Assembly (NCBI RefSeq): GCF_038502225.1
Contig: NW_027195249.1
Location: forward strand, 134,501-198,500
DNA from: Cherax quadricarinatus
Lineage: Eukaryota; Arthropoda; Malacostraca; Decapoda; Parastacidae
Length of the DNA stretch: 64,000 nucleotides
Reading direction: 5' to 3'
The notes under the pieces were generated by a model that was not told the origin of the DNA, did no database searches, and worked only from the letters and a program-made list of their open reading frames with translations. Shown here piece after piece: positions 23,256-34,152 of the stretch. Each line of letters opens with the position of its first letter. The first letter of the stretch is position 1. A program made the position numbers and the translations under genes.

Positions 23256-24512
23256 ATGGCGTGCAGTTACAGACGCAGGATTAACACTGTCGGTGTTGAA
23301 CTTCTCAGTGGGGCAATAACGCCAGCCTCAGCCCATGTATTACTACCTAAAATCATCAGAGACACGTATGGCATTCAGGATGGAGAGTTGTACGGCGTAG
23401 CATTGAACGGAGCACGTAGATTTTTTGTGAAACTGCTCTCAGCAACGGTTTACGAGTCGTTGGTCAACCGTTTTCAGGACGTAAGTCTTGATGCTACACC
23501 AGCTGTGCGTGTGAGGATGATCGATGTATCCAGACATTATACATGGATTAAATTGCGTAATGTCCCCTTTGAGGCGGATGAGACAGATATCAGAAAAGTA
23601 TTTGAGGAATACGGAACTGTTCATTTGGCCCAGCATGGTAAGTGGGTGTCGGGTGCCTACACAGGTATGCCGGAGGGCACTTTTAACCTAAAAATGTCAT
23701 TGCGACACCCCATACCGTCTTACGTGTACCTAAAGGAATTCAGGACACAGGTCATGGTGTCATACGCGGGGCAAAGGCGTACCTGCCGACTATGTGGGGA
23801 ATATGATCACATAGCGGCGGAGTGTGGGAAGCGGCAACGAGCTCCTGGCCCAGAGGCGGAGACATCCGCTTCTACACCAGGGGAAGCAGGTGTTGATCAA
23901 CGACGTGAAGGAGGGCGTGGTCGTCTATGGAGCGAGATAGTAGATGAGGCGTATAAGGCTGGGGGAGAGGGTGAGGCCCTTGACCAGTTACCTGGTCCAG
24001 ACACACTTCCAGTGGATCGAGTTGAGCAAAAAGTACAGGAGGAAGTGTTGGAACTTGAGGAGGAATTAGCCGAGGTTCTGAAGTCCTTGTCACCGCCTGA
24101 GGAGGTGGCTGCTCCTGGCAGGGTAGTAGAAGATGAGGTGAAGGATGTGGGGCATCACCAACAGAACTTTTCGGACGAAGGGAGTGACAGCGTGACTGAG
24201 GTGTCACCGAGATCTTTGTCACTGTGTACAGTGGAGGTAGAGGTACATTGTGAGGCATCCCCAGACCAAGCCATGGAGGATGCGCCTGTCACAAGAAAGA
24301 GAGCCGCTGCATCGGATTCAGATGATGTCCTAACGCCAGCGCAGAGGACTGGGAAGCAAATATGGGCAGAAGGTGAAGGTAGTGGTGGCCATGACAGGAG
24401 GCACCGAAAGAAGGGGGGGGGGAGAGAGGGAAGTGTGCAGGTGACAAGTGGTCCCACACGTTCTGGTGGCCATCGGAAGAGTGAAGAGAGGAGGCAGGGG
24501 TGGAAACTCTAA
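23256..24512 (+). CDS. Tx1-like LINE ORF1 (RNA-binding, CCHC)
   Basis: Intact 418-codon frame starting at an ATG in 'gtcaacatggcg'. Residues about 95-170 look like an RRM-type fold ('TWIKLRNVPFEADE', 'FEEYGTVHLAQHG', 'LRHPIPSYVYLKEF'). One CCHC zinc knuckle follows (Cys177, Cys180, His185, Cys190; 'CRLCGEYDHIAAEC'). The remaining 230 residues are acidic and Gly/Glu-rich, with a basic end. ORF1 proteins of this group bind the element RNA and form the ribonucleoprotein. The ORF overlaps the start of ORF2 by a few bases. It is colinear with the 417-codon ORF1 at 48862-50115. Confidence 0.88.
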   Translation: MACSYRRRINTVGVELLSGAITPASAHVLLPKIIRDTYGIQDGELYGVALNGARRFFVKLLSATVYESLVNRFQDVSLDATPAVRVRMIDVSRHYTWIKLRNVPFEADETDIRKVFEEYGTVHLAQHGKWVSGAYTGMPEGTFNLKMSLRHPIPSYVYLKEFRTQVMVSYAGQRRTCRLCGEYDHIAAECGKRQRAPGPEAETSASTPGEAGVDQRREGGRGRLWSEIVDEAYKAGGEGEALDQLPGPDTLPVDRVEQKVQEEVLELEEELAEVLKSLSPPEEVAAPGRVVEDEVKDVGHHQQNFSDEGSDSVTEVSPRSLSLCTVEVEVHCEASPDQAMEDAPVTRKRAAASDSDDVLTPAQRTGKQIWAEGEGSGGHDRRHRKKGGGREGSVQVTSGPTRSGGHRKSEERRQGWKL

Positions 24513-27500
24513 TAGGCCTCCGGTGTATGACAGTAAACGTTAATGGTTTGTGTAATAGTGTAAAGAGAGAATGGTTTCGAGAGTTTCTGAATAAATTTAG
24601 AGTGGATGTTGTGTTCCTACAGGAGCACAATTTTAAGGAGGGTAGGGTGTTGGAGATGGAGGGGTTTCAGGTGGTAACCCTGCCATCTGCCCGTTTGAAA
24701 GGGGGGGTGGGTATCTTAATTAGGGAGGCGAGCCCGTTTGTTTTGCAGAGAAGTGAGGGGGGGGAGGGGGAAGGGTGTTGCGCGTAGATGGTTTGTGGAT
24801 GGGAAAACGTGTGGCTTTTATTAGTGTATATGCGCCTGCAGAGAATAATGTACAGGTGAAGCAGGAGTTTGTGTGCGAGGACCTTGTGTTTTTTTTCCGT
24901 GCATTACCGGAGGTGGCAATAGTAGGAGGTGATTGGAACTGCGTCATTAGGAGGGCTGATGTGGAACCAAAAGGGGCAGGTTATGTGTCGGTGGCCCTAA
25001 GAGATTTATTGAGGGATATTAGGTTAAGAGACGCATTCGAGGGGGGGGCTTGGGAGACAGAGCATACATTTGTTAGGAGAGGGTATGCAGCGAGGTTAGA
25101 TAGAGTGTATCTTTCTCACGGGGTTGTAGTGAGAGCTTTCAAAACTCTTGAAGTTGCATGGTCAGATCATAGAGCAGTGTTGGTGGAGGTTGGGTGGGAG
25201 GCACTTGCAGAAATATACAGGAGTTACTGGAAATTAAATATAAGTGCATTGAGTGATGAGGAGGGGTTAGAGGGATTTTCTGTCCTATGGAAGGAGCTTA
25301 GTGAGGAGGCACAGGCAGTGGAAGATGTCGTACAATGGTGGGATTGTGTTGCCAAGGAAAGGATTAGGAAATATTATGTGGGGGTGGGCAAACGTATAAA
25401 TGATTTTAAATATGGTCTTTCAAATTATCTGGAGGACAGGTTAAGGGGTTGTTATGAGAAGGGGGCTGTGGGGAGCAAATATCCTATGGATGAAATTGTC
25501 GAGGTCAAGGGGAGACTGAGGGAGTTACAAAATGAGAGGTTTCAAGCGGTAAGGGTGCAGGCTGGGGTAGAGGAGGTGCTTTGGGGTAACAAACCATCGG
25601 CGTGTGTGTTGCGACGTCAAAAACAAAGACAGCAGGTTACAGCTATTCCGAGGTTAGAGGTACACGAGATGGCGGGGGGTTATAGAATGGGTCAGGAGAT
25701 ACTAACTACAAAAGGAATGTGTATGTATGCGGATAAATGGTATGAAGGGTATTGGACAAGTGGGAAGGTGGGAAATGTGGATTTAGAGAAGGTGTGTGAG
25801 TATGTGACGTGTAAATTAGGGAATAGTGATAGAAAGGCTTTAGGGGGGGTAATAACAGAGGAGGAAATAGAGTTGGCTTTAAGGGGAATGAGGAAAGGCA
25901 AAGCACCGGGAATAGACGGTCTCCCGGCTGAATTTTATCTCCAACATTGGGAGGTGATAAGGGGTTTCATGGGTAGGTTATTTAATCAGATGAAGGAGAA
26001 GGGTGTGATGGGGGACAAGCAAGCAACAGCAGTTGTAGTGTTGGTCCAGAAGGGTAAGGGGCAGCACACCCTCAAGGAGTACCGTGCCATATCCCTGTTA
26101 TGTGCTGATTATAAGTTGTTCGCTAAAGTCTTGTGTAATAGGTTCAAATGTGTGGTAGGGAGAGTGGTTTCGAAAACGCAGTATGGTTTGCCTGGAAGGT
26201 CGATGATTGAGGGTCATGGAATACTGCGAAGTTTTGTGGAGTCAAAAGGGGGGGAGGGAGGGCGGCGTTGTTGGCTTTAGACTGGCAGGGGGCCTATGAC
26301 AGGGTGGAACGAGGAGCATTGGGAGCTATACTTAGGAGGCAGGGTTATGGGGATGAAATAGTTAATTGGGTAACCACGTTGTACAATGGTGCCAAGATGA
26401 GGGTACAGATTAATGGATGCTTGGGGGAGGGGATTGTAATGGGTAGGGGACTTAGGCAGGGGTGTCCCATGTCACAAATGTTGTTTGCGTGCATTCAGGA
26501 CCCCTTCTATAGAATGGTTGAACGTTGTGTATGTGACACGAGTGGAGGTAGGGGGGGTGGGGTAGGGAAAGTGTGGCCGGGAATAATAGGATACGTAGAC
26601 GATACAACAGTCCTGGTTCGGGAGGGGATGACGTTGGGTGTTTTGGATGCTGTTGTGCAACAGTTCGGAAATGCAACAGGGATGCAGGTAAATAGAGAGA
26701 AGTCAATGATCATGGGGTTGGGTGATTGGGTGGAGGGGGGGGGGGAGATGTAACGTTGTGAGAAAACAAACGGTGTCTTTAAAAATTTGTGGTATCACCT
26801 ATAAGGGTGATTTGGAAGCTGCTCGGGAGGAAAACTCGAATAGATTAATGGAAAGGATTCAGGGGCGTCTGGGTGCATTACGACCTCATCATCTGACTCT
26901 CGTGCAATGAGTGATTGTTATAAATGTATTATTGTATAGTAAGGTTTGGCAAGTAGCAGCCGTGTTCCCTTTAACAGGGACGGCGATTGTGGGAATTCTG
27001 AGACGAGTGTTTAACTTTTTGTGGGGTTCAAGGTGCGATTGGCTGAGGAGAGAGGTTGTAATGTTACCTGTGCGCCAGGGTGGGTTGGGGTTGATGGATC
27101 TGAGGAGGAGGATTAAATGTGTGTTTCTTAAATGGGAGGTTTTGCGCGAAGGTGTGAGTGGAGGGCAGCTGGGAAAAGTACATGATAGGTTGGGTAAGTT
27201 GTATGGTGGTGTGGAGTTGAGGGAATGTGAAACTATTTTGAGGGCTTTGATGTTGGTTAGAGAACCCAGGAAAATTAGAGTAGGGGTTTTGTGTAAGCTG
27301 CTTGCAGACAGGATTGTTGTACCAGTTGAGGGATTGTTCCCCATGTACGCATGGACGAGTATTTGGTATAGGTTTAGCAGGTTGAAGTTAAAGCCTAGGG
27401 TAAGGGAGGTAATGTATCGTTTTTTGCATGGCATACTACCGTCGGGGGAGGTTTTAAGAACCAGAGGGGTAATTGTGGGCGGAAGGTGTGGAATCTGTGG

Positions 27501-27882
27501 GGAGGATGAGACGGCGTTCCATGCAGTATACTTTTGTGGGGAACTGGAGGGTGTTAGGTATTGGTTAAGTAGGGTAGTACAGGGGGTGGGGGGCAGAGGG
27601 GTGTCGGTTCTGCGTGCACTAAGCCTAGATGTGGGAGGGTTCGATGAGAGTGTTATACGAGCTTTGGATTATATAATAGTGGATTATATATATATATCGT
27701 GGGTGATGAGGGGGAGGGGGAATTGTGAGGTGCGGAGGCGGGTACTAGCGGTAACGGTTTATCGTACGATGTGTCGTAATAGAGAACTGTATGGGAGGAG
27801 GTGGGAGAAGGATTTTTCGGAAGGGTATAGAATGTTAACGTTAGGTTTTCTCATCAATCTACGACTTGGGCTGAGTGAGTAA
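24500..27882 (+). pseudogene. Tx1-like LINE ORF2 (endonuclease + RT), frameshifted
   Basis: Apurinic-type endonuclease comes first: 'TVNVNGL', 'LQEHNF', then 'VGGDWNCVI' and 'WSDHRAVL'. RT follows: 'GKAPGIDGLP', 'YRAISLLCADYKLFAKVL', 'LDWQGAYDRVER', 'RGLRQGCPMSQ', 'YVDDTTV'. The C-terminal part has a knuckle 'CGICGEDETAFHAVYFC'. Lesions are single-frame shifts at G runs (24757-24770, 26248-26254 and 26735-26745) and a TGA at 26908-26910, where the sister copy has Arg. All catalytic motifs are otherwise present. The three G-run shifts could be real slippage or assembly errors, so the state of this ORF is uncertain. Confidence 0.88.
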
Positions 27883-28995
27883 GGGGGGGGGGGTTGGGGA
27901 TTACATACGGGAAGGGGGTTTTCAGGGGGACACAGCGGGGTCGCCTCCTGGGGAGGGGTGTGAGTGTAGGTGTATGTGGGTATATGAAGGTGTAGATGAG
28001 TGGCATACATGTATGTAGCATGCAAGTGGGCACAGAAACCAAAGGTGATATCAAGTAATTACGTAGTACCTGAATGGAGAATTCTGTGTTTGATGTGTCA
28101 GGGTCGTCATGACCTTCTTCATGTATTAAGTGTGAATGGTGTCAAGATTATAGTTTTAAGACCGTGAAGAGCTTTAGGGCTTATGTAGAGTGTGCGTTTA
28201 TAGCCTTTATTGGGCATAAATCATGTGCGATAATTGTATCGCAATGAGAGGTTATTAAATTATGTTTGTGTTAAGTGTTGTGGGTTTTTTAGCGAGTGTA
28301 CTGTCTTTATTTTAGCATTATATAATGTGCTCATCCAGTTGCTGCAGGATGGAACGATAATGACTTCCATAAATTTGTAATGCCTCGTTAAAAGTTTGTA
28401 ATGGGACAGTATGGTTTAGTCTCTTACTTTATATAATGTGCTCAGCCGGTGGAAGAGGCTGTATTAATATTTAATAATATTTGTTAATATTTATTTAGTA
28501 TAAGTGTGAGGCTTAGGATTTGATTTTTGATTTAGGATTTGATTTTGATTTTTTTCAATGCTTAATAAGAGATTGTAGTGAGGCACGTATGTATGTGCTT
28601 AGGTACTTCTTATTGTATAGGGGTTAATTTTGGGAAGAGTATGTGATTGTTTTTAACTGAGATTGGGATGTAGGTTATTACTCTGTTTATCTCCTGTGAA
28701 GGTTGTGAACCTTTGTCATATGTCCGTCATAGTATGTTAACTATACAAATCTGAAAGTTGTATATAGTTTATATTTTATATAGTTTATATAGTTATAGTT
28801 TATTTTGTTTATCATAGTATGTTATATGGAAAATTTTGTGTGTATATGGGTAACCTCTTTTATGTCAATTACAATGTGTTGTTAATAATTGGTTAGTGTA
28901 TGTTGTGTAGGATTGAGGATCCTACTGTATCCATTTTATATCTTAATTTAATATCAAGCTGTAAAGTTTTTAAATAAAATATAAAAAAAAAAAAA
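27883..28995 (+). other. 3' UTR of the Tx1-like LINE
   Basis: Non-coding, G-rich at first and then T-rich, ending 'aaataaaatat' and A(14). The AATAAA signal lies just before the tail. 'tatataatgtgctca' occurs twice (near 28320 and 28432), a small internal duplication. Confidence 0.8.
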
Positions 28996-30341
28996 ATTAG
29001 TAGATAATTCTGGATGGTTTAGCTTCCACGGAAGTCGCACTCAGTAATATCCAGATTCAAATTTAACATCCTTCAGGTATTGTTCCTGAGTAAAGAAATC
29101 ATTTGGACTTTCCTCATTTATATTAATCCCTATGCTGTCCAGCTCCCACAAATTAGCCTGGTTCAACATCATTCTCGATAGAAGAATACTTGTACTGGGT
29201 TGACCTTCTATGAGTAAGACACCGTGACTGTATTCACTACTTCCTCTAGTCATTATTACTAGGCGGTAGTCTGCCATATATTACATGGCCTGTACCAGTG
29301 TTGAGGAGAGTGACGCCGCATGCTTTTATGTTTATGCCCTTTATCCTGAATTATTACATCCAACACCGGCAAGACTACCTCAGCTAGGCCATCATTATTG
29401 CCATAAGCTGCAACCTTTACATCAGTCACTGTCGTGTCAGGGTTATTAACATTATCATTATTGTCACCATTGTTATAAGAATTACATACAACCCTGCACA
29501 TAACTGTATGGTGCCTTCCCTTTTTGCATTGATAGCAACTGTTCAATTTGGTATGACAATCCTTTACATTATGATTGTCTAGACATCTGATAAATCTGTC
29601 AAGTTCTTTCATTCTTTCCACTTTATTATCCCATGAATTATAGGCATTACAATTTTTAGTGAAATGAGTACCATTGCAGAAGAGACAGTCACTCTTTTCC
29701 TTGCCTAACCTCTTATTAACTGGGTTCCCCTTACTGAGGTACTTATTCCTCTTCCCTTGATGTGAGGAACCACTATTACTGATTCCTGTCACTTGATATG
29801 TGCCTATTTAACTCTTAATTATGATTATTACCATTGGGAGTATTTTTCCCTTTTGAGACTTGACAGATACTTCAGAGTCATTATATGTTATATCCTTAGA
29901 ACTGTTTGGCTGACTGGTCTGCAATTGAACAATTAATTCTTACCGACCTAGTCTGATTTCCTCCAGACCGTACTCTGGAGGTTTTGGCAAACACACCCTT
30001 TGCAATAATAGGTTGGTTAACTGCCTGGCTTACCCCCTTTAATTTATTCAATACCTTACTTTTACAAGACAGTTTTCTTCCAATTCATAACGTTGATTAA
30101 TTAAAACATTCATTTCTATTCCATCTGCACAATTCTCCAGCAGATCTCTTTCACAGTCTTTAAACCACAATTTGTACAACTCAAATCTACTCTCTAAAGC
30201 ATCTAAATATAACTTTAATTCATTAGAGTTCACGGTTCTTTGATTCATTAAATCCAAGCACTTGTATGCATTCATCACATGGCCTTTAATAGCCTGTAAT
30301 GATGCTTTCATTACTCTAAAATTCACGGACTTGTCAGCCAC
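28996..30341 (-). pseudogene. BEL/Pao gag and protease, right unit
   Basis: The better preserved gag copy. N-terminal part 30341-30048 ('VMKASLQAIKGHVMNAYKCL'); C-terminal part 29792-29259 with the full cysteine array 'CLFCNGTHFTKNCN', 'IRCLDNHNVKDCHTKL', 'CYQCKKGRHHTVMC'. A frameshift near 29320 separates it from the protease region, whose shifted frame reads 'LLNTGTGHVIYG', an aspartic-protease-like motif with Asn where Asp is expected. The frame 29277-29041 follows into the start of RT ('FFTQEQYLKDVKFESGYY', 'VRLPWK'). No intact polyprotein exists. The Tx1-like LINE cuts the unit at 28995. Confidence 0.85.
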
Positions 30342-30350
30342 ATTAACTCC

Positions 30351-30410
30351 ATCGACACATTAAACACCTGTTAGGCACTATAGCTTTGGAAAATTAAAAT
30401 ATTTTCCACA
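30351..30410 (-). repeat. Remnant of the 5' LTR of the BEL/Pao element (60 bp)
   Basis: Only the first 60 bases of the LTR remain (TGTGGAAAAT to 'gtgtcgat' on the minus strand). They are joined directly to the gag start region at 'actccatcgacacatt'. The matching LTR sequence reads 'catatcgacacatt' and the leader-gag sequence 'actccatcagatcc', so the junction shares 'atc'. About 1.14 kb of LTR plus the leader are missing. Confidence 0.85.
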
Positions 30411-32082
30411 CAAGCATAGTAAGGGGTCTATGGAAGAATGTCCCTTATGAAAGCCATATTGATGAGTGGAGAGACTGTTGTGTGTCTCTGAATACCACAC
30501 TAAACGTCTATTTACCAGGCATTCCATCACTTTGCAAACTGCACTGGTAAGAGCAATGGGACGATAGTTGGAGGCTTCATGTCCCGTAGTGCCTGGTTTG
30601 TGGAAAGGGAGAACATTGGCAGATTTCCACAGCTGTGGAAGAACTCCTTGTGACCAAATAAGATTGAAAAGGCGTAATAGGACTGCAAGAGCTGACTGAC
30701 GTAAATGTTGAAGCATACGAATATGAATGTGGTTGGGCCCAGCTGCCGATGATCGGCAAGCTGAGAGTATTGCCTCTAGTTCTTGAAGAGTAAAAGGCAC
30801 ATTATATTGTTCTTCTCTGAGAGAAGAAAAGTCCAAGGGTGCTAACTCTCTGGCAGACTTTGAGGAAAGAAACGAGGGACATAGATGGAGCCACTGAGAA
30901 ATACGAACCAGATGATTGCCAATTTCATTGGCAACATCTAGTCGGTTTGCTATATTAACACTGGCAACCCGCAGAACAGGAGCCGGGTCAGGAGAATATT
31001 TACCACTCAGTTTTCGTACTTTTTTCCAGACTGCACTCATAGAGGAAGCAGAGGTGATGGTGGAGACATAATCTCGGCAGCAAGTGTGTTTAGCATCACG
31101 GATGACATAGCAAGCAATCGCACGCTTCTGCTTAAAATCAAAAAGTCTCTCCGTGGTTCTATTGTACCAGTACCTGCCCCATGCAGCACATTTCAAATGT
31201 ACTGCACGAGCACATGCAGGAGACCACCAAGGCACGCATTTCTGAGAATGCCTGCCTGAAGTTTGTGGTATAGAATGAGAAGCTGCAGTTAAAACGGAGG
31301 ACGAGAAGAGGTGTAAAAGCTCATCAATGGAGGACGAAGAGGGAACCTCACTAAAAACAGTTAGTTGTGAGTAAAGGTTCCAATTTGCCTTATCAAATTG
31401 CCAGCGTGGGATATGAAGAGTTGGTGAATATGAAGAAGTAAGAATGATTGGGAAATGATGGCTGTCATGTAAATCTGGGAGAACAGACCAGGTGAAGTCT
31501 AATGCGGTGGAGGAAGAGCAGACTGAGAGATCGATGCAAGAGAGAGTGTGAGTCCGAGGATCAAAATGGGTGTGAGTACCTGTATTTAAAACATGGAGGG
31601 GGTGGGTGGCAAGAAAAGCCTCTAACTGAATGCCACGGGTATCACAGTGAGACCCCCCAAAGGAAATGATGGGCATTAAAATCGCCAAGTAACAGAATCA
31701 GTGGCGGTAATGGTGAAACAAGAAAGGCAATATCTGGAATAGATAATGCCTGAGAAGGAGAGAGATATAAGGAACAGAGTGTATATCACCTATGCAAGTG
31801 GATACGAGCTGTTGTGTAATGCAGTGAAGTACGAACAAATAGCTGATGGTACAGAATATCAGTGCATAGAAGAAGGGCACTTTCATTAAAGGTCCCATCA
31901 GGAAAAGGATCTGAAGAATACAATATGTTATAGCCCGAGATGGGAGAGATAACAGCAGAGTGTAATTTTCGTTCCTGTACGCAAACACCAACAGGGGAAA
32001 ACTGGGAGAGTAACATCTGAAGCTCACCCCAATTACCCCTGAGGCTGCGTATATTCCACTGTAAATAGGCCATGATTGGCAA
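30411..32082 (-). pseudogene. I-type LINE ORF2, first part (endonuclease to RT fingers)
   Basis: Starts at 32082 with 'MAYLQWNIRSLRGNWGELQ', the N-terminus of an apurinic-type endonuclease; 'VCVQERKL' carries the catalytic Glu. A frameshift near 31795 and another near 31690 split the endonuclease; 'LLLGDFNAHHFLWG' lies between them. The frame 31688-30411 has the end of the endonuclease ('LHDSHHFPI', usually SDHFP), the linker, and RT up to 'NYRPIALTSAVCKVME' and 'HQYGFHKGHSSIDPLL'. It runs straight into 17212 and below when the BEL/Pao element is removed. Confidence 0.87.
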
Positions 32083-33530
32083 TGATAAAGATACCTGAAA
32101 TCTGCAGGTAAGGGTTCCTACGGACTAGAAGGGTTAGAAAAGTCCACATGCGGAGGCAGCGGAAAACGTTCAAGCAGCAAAGGAACGGTGCACTGTGAAG
32201 AAAGGTGTTGTGCAGATGGAGGAGAGGAGAGAGAAGGAACAGAGGATGGATCAGTGTCTATTAATGGTTTTGTCTCTGCAATATATTCAGAGACTGCTTC
32301 AAGTGTTTTGGAATTCAGAGACAACGTATGGGAGACAATATTGGAGATGGTAGGGGGAGGATGAGTAAAGATAGGAACTGTAATGGACTGTACCAAGGTA
32401 GGGAGGGTGAAAGGGTGGAGAGAACTGGAAAAGAAGCGTGGAAGGGGACAGAAGAGGCAGAAACCTGGGAGGTGGCAGAAGAGGAAGAAACTTGGGAGGG
32501 AACAGGGGAGGTAGGTATAGTACGAGGAGGAGGGTGAACGTCTACACTTGTAACAGAGCCAGTGAGAGGGGAAGAACCCGGTACAGACAGAGGGAAGGTA
32601 AAATGAGGAGGTGGAAGAAGGAAAGGAGGGGTTAAAGGACCTTTTTTTGACTTCTGAGAAGTAGAGAGACGATTGGGAGGAGGTGTCGTACGAGATCTCG
32701 TCGATACTGAGGCTTGTGAGGAAGAACACGAAGAAGCAAGAACAGACTGAGGCTTTGAAGTAGGGATGTCTGAGCCTAGGACAGCAAAAGAATTAGATAC
32801 AGGAGTGACTATGGGAGAGGTAACCACAGAGGAGGCTGCAGAAGATGGGACCCCAAAAGTGGGGGGACATTTTGAAACACGGGAATAAGAAACACTAGGT
32901 AGTCTCCCTTGGAGGCGGAGATGAGAAACTGCCATGGCATAAGGGAGACCTTCTGCCTCTTTGAGGTAATGGATTTCCCACTCATTTAAGTAGACTTTGC
33001 AACAGCGAGAGTACGAAGGGTGAGCCTCATGACAATTAAGGCAAGAGGGAGGTCGATTGCAAGACGTATTTGAATGGTCATCAGCACCACAGACTGGGCA
33101 TTCGGCTATAGATTTGCAATATTTCGCTGGATGGCCAAATCGCCAGCAATTTCTACACTTTTGCAGTGTAGAGATCACCTTTCGAACTTGTACCCGATGT
33201 CCTGCTACATAAACTGAGGATGGGAGTTCACGGCTGTCAAAAGTTAAATGAGCCACATTGCTAGGGTATCGTTTCCGCCCACGGGCAGGAAGAACATGAG
33301 TGTCTCCCTTAAGGATTGGAAGATCTTGGAGTTCCAGCTGTTCAAGAATGTCATTGCCACATGTCTGGAAATTTTGTTGAACTATGGTATGGGGCAGAAT
33401 GACAGTACCACTACAAGAAGTGAGGGAATGATGTTTTTCAAAAGTGACAGGAACAGTATCTATATGGGAAAGAAGAGAAAGATCATGATGACTCATGAAA
33501 TCATAATGACACAATTGAAAACAAACCATA

Positions 33531-33609
33531 CCACGGGCGGGATTGAACCCACGGTCAGAGAGTCTCAAAACTCCAGACCATCACGTTAGCCACTGGACAA
33601 GCTAGCCAC
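33531..33609 (-). other. tRNA-like SINE head 1
   Basis: Minus strand 'gtggctagct' to 'gcccgtgg', with an A-box-like 'TGTCCAGTGG' and B-box 'GGTTCAATCCC'. It can drive Pol III transcription in principle but is part of a SINE, not a functional tRNA gene. Confidence 0.75.
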
Positions 33610-33802
33610 AATAATATTCGTCCAACTAGGTATATTTCTACACCATAGGAAGGTTAGCATAGGCACCACTGTGACCACAAATGCAAGTTTTTACAGACGA
33701 ATCTCCAGCTAACGTGGCCATGACTAACTCTAGCTCAAGTCCCCTTAAATGCCGTCAACATGACTCAAGAAATCATAATGACACGATTGCAAACAAACCA
33801 TA

Positions 33803-33881
33803 CCACGGGCGGGATTAAACCCGCGGTCAGAGAGTCTCAAAACTTCAGACCGTCATGTTAGCCACTGGACCAGCTAGCCAC
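33803..33881 (-). other. tRNA-like SINE head 2
   Basis: Same layout as head 1, with A-box-like 'TGGTCCAGTGG'. The B box reads 'GGTTTAATCCC', with a change from the consensus GGTTCRANTCC that should weaken it. Confidence 0.72.
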
Positions 33882-34072
33882 AATAAGATTTGTCCAACTA
33901 GGTATATTTCTACACCATAGGAAGGTTAGCATAGGCACCACTGTGACCACAAATGCAAGCTTTTACAGACGAATCTCCAGCTAGCATGGCCGTGACGAAC
34001 TCTAGTTCAGGTCCCCTCAATGCCATCAGCATGGCTCACGAAATCATAACAACACGATTGCAAACAAAATAT

Positions 34073-34152
34073 ACCACGGGCGGGATTGAACCCACTGTCA
34101 GAGAGTATCAAAACTCCAGACCATCGCGTTAGCCACTGGACCAGCTAGCCAC
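34073..34152 (-). other. tRNA-like SINE head 3
   Basis: A-box-like 'TGGTCCAGTGG' and B box 'GGTTCAATCCC' are intact. This is the 5'-most complete head of the tandem SINE. Confidence 0.75.

Larger units (their letters stand above)
23174..28995 (+). mobile_element. Tx1-like LINE, full length, plus strand
   Basis: A complete non-LTR retrotransposon inside the BEL/Pao right unit, in the opposite orientation to it. It has a short 5' UTR, ORF1 (23256-24512), ORF2 (about 24500-27882), a 1.1-kb 3' UTR and a poly(A) end after 'aaataaaatat'. The target-site duplication 'aattagtag' lies at 23165-23173 and 28994-29002 (one or two A's are ambiguous with the tail). The unoccupied site is preserved in the sister unit at 19291-19299. 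The RT style ('YRAISLLCADYKLFAKVL', 'RGLRQGCPMS') points to the Tx1/L1 group. A relative lies at 43631-50210. Confidence 0.9.
17213..30410 (-). mobile_element. BEL/Pao LTR retroelement, tandem double form, gag-only
   Basis: On the minus strand the order is LTR remnant (30410-30351), gag/protease internal region, LTR (22109-20913), a second internal region, LTR (18410-17213). The two internal regions have the same plan: leader, gag with BEL-type cysteine clusters, start of protease and RT, then a jump to 'KVLGLTWD' sequence from late RT. Most of RT, all of RNase H and integrase are missing from both. The element is therefore non-autonomous and would need proteins from another BEL/Pao copy. A Tx1-like LINE sits in the right internal unit. 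A 5-bp duplication flanks the whole structure. Confidence 0.88.

Noticed and set aside
32315..32537. Plus-strand Gly/Arg-rich frames
   Set aside because: Antisense shadows of the Ser/Pro-rich tail of the LINE ORF1.
33531..34152. Cluster of three tRNA genes
   Set aside because: The heads are separated by identical SINE bodies and lie inside a single insertion with one target duplication.
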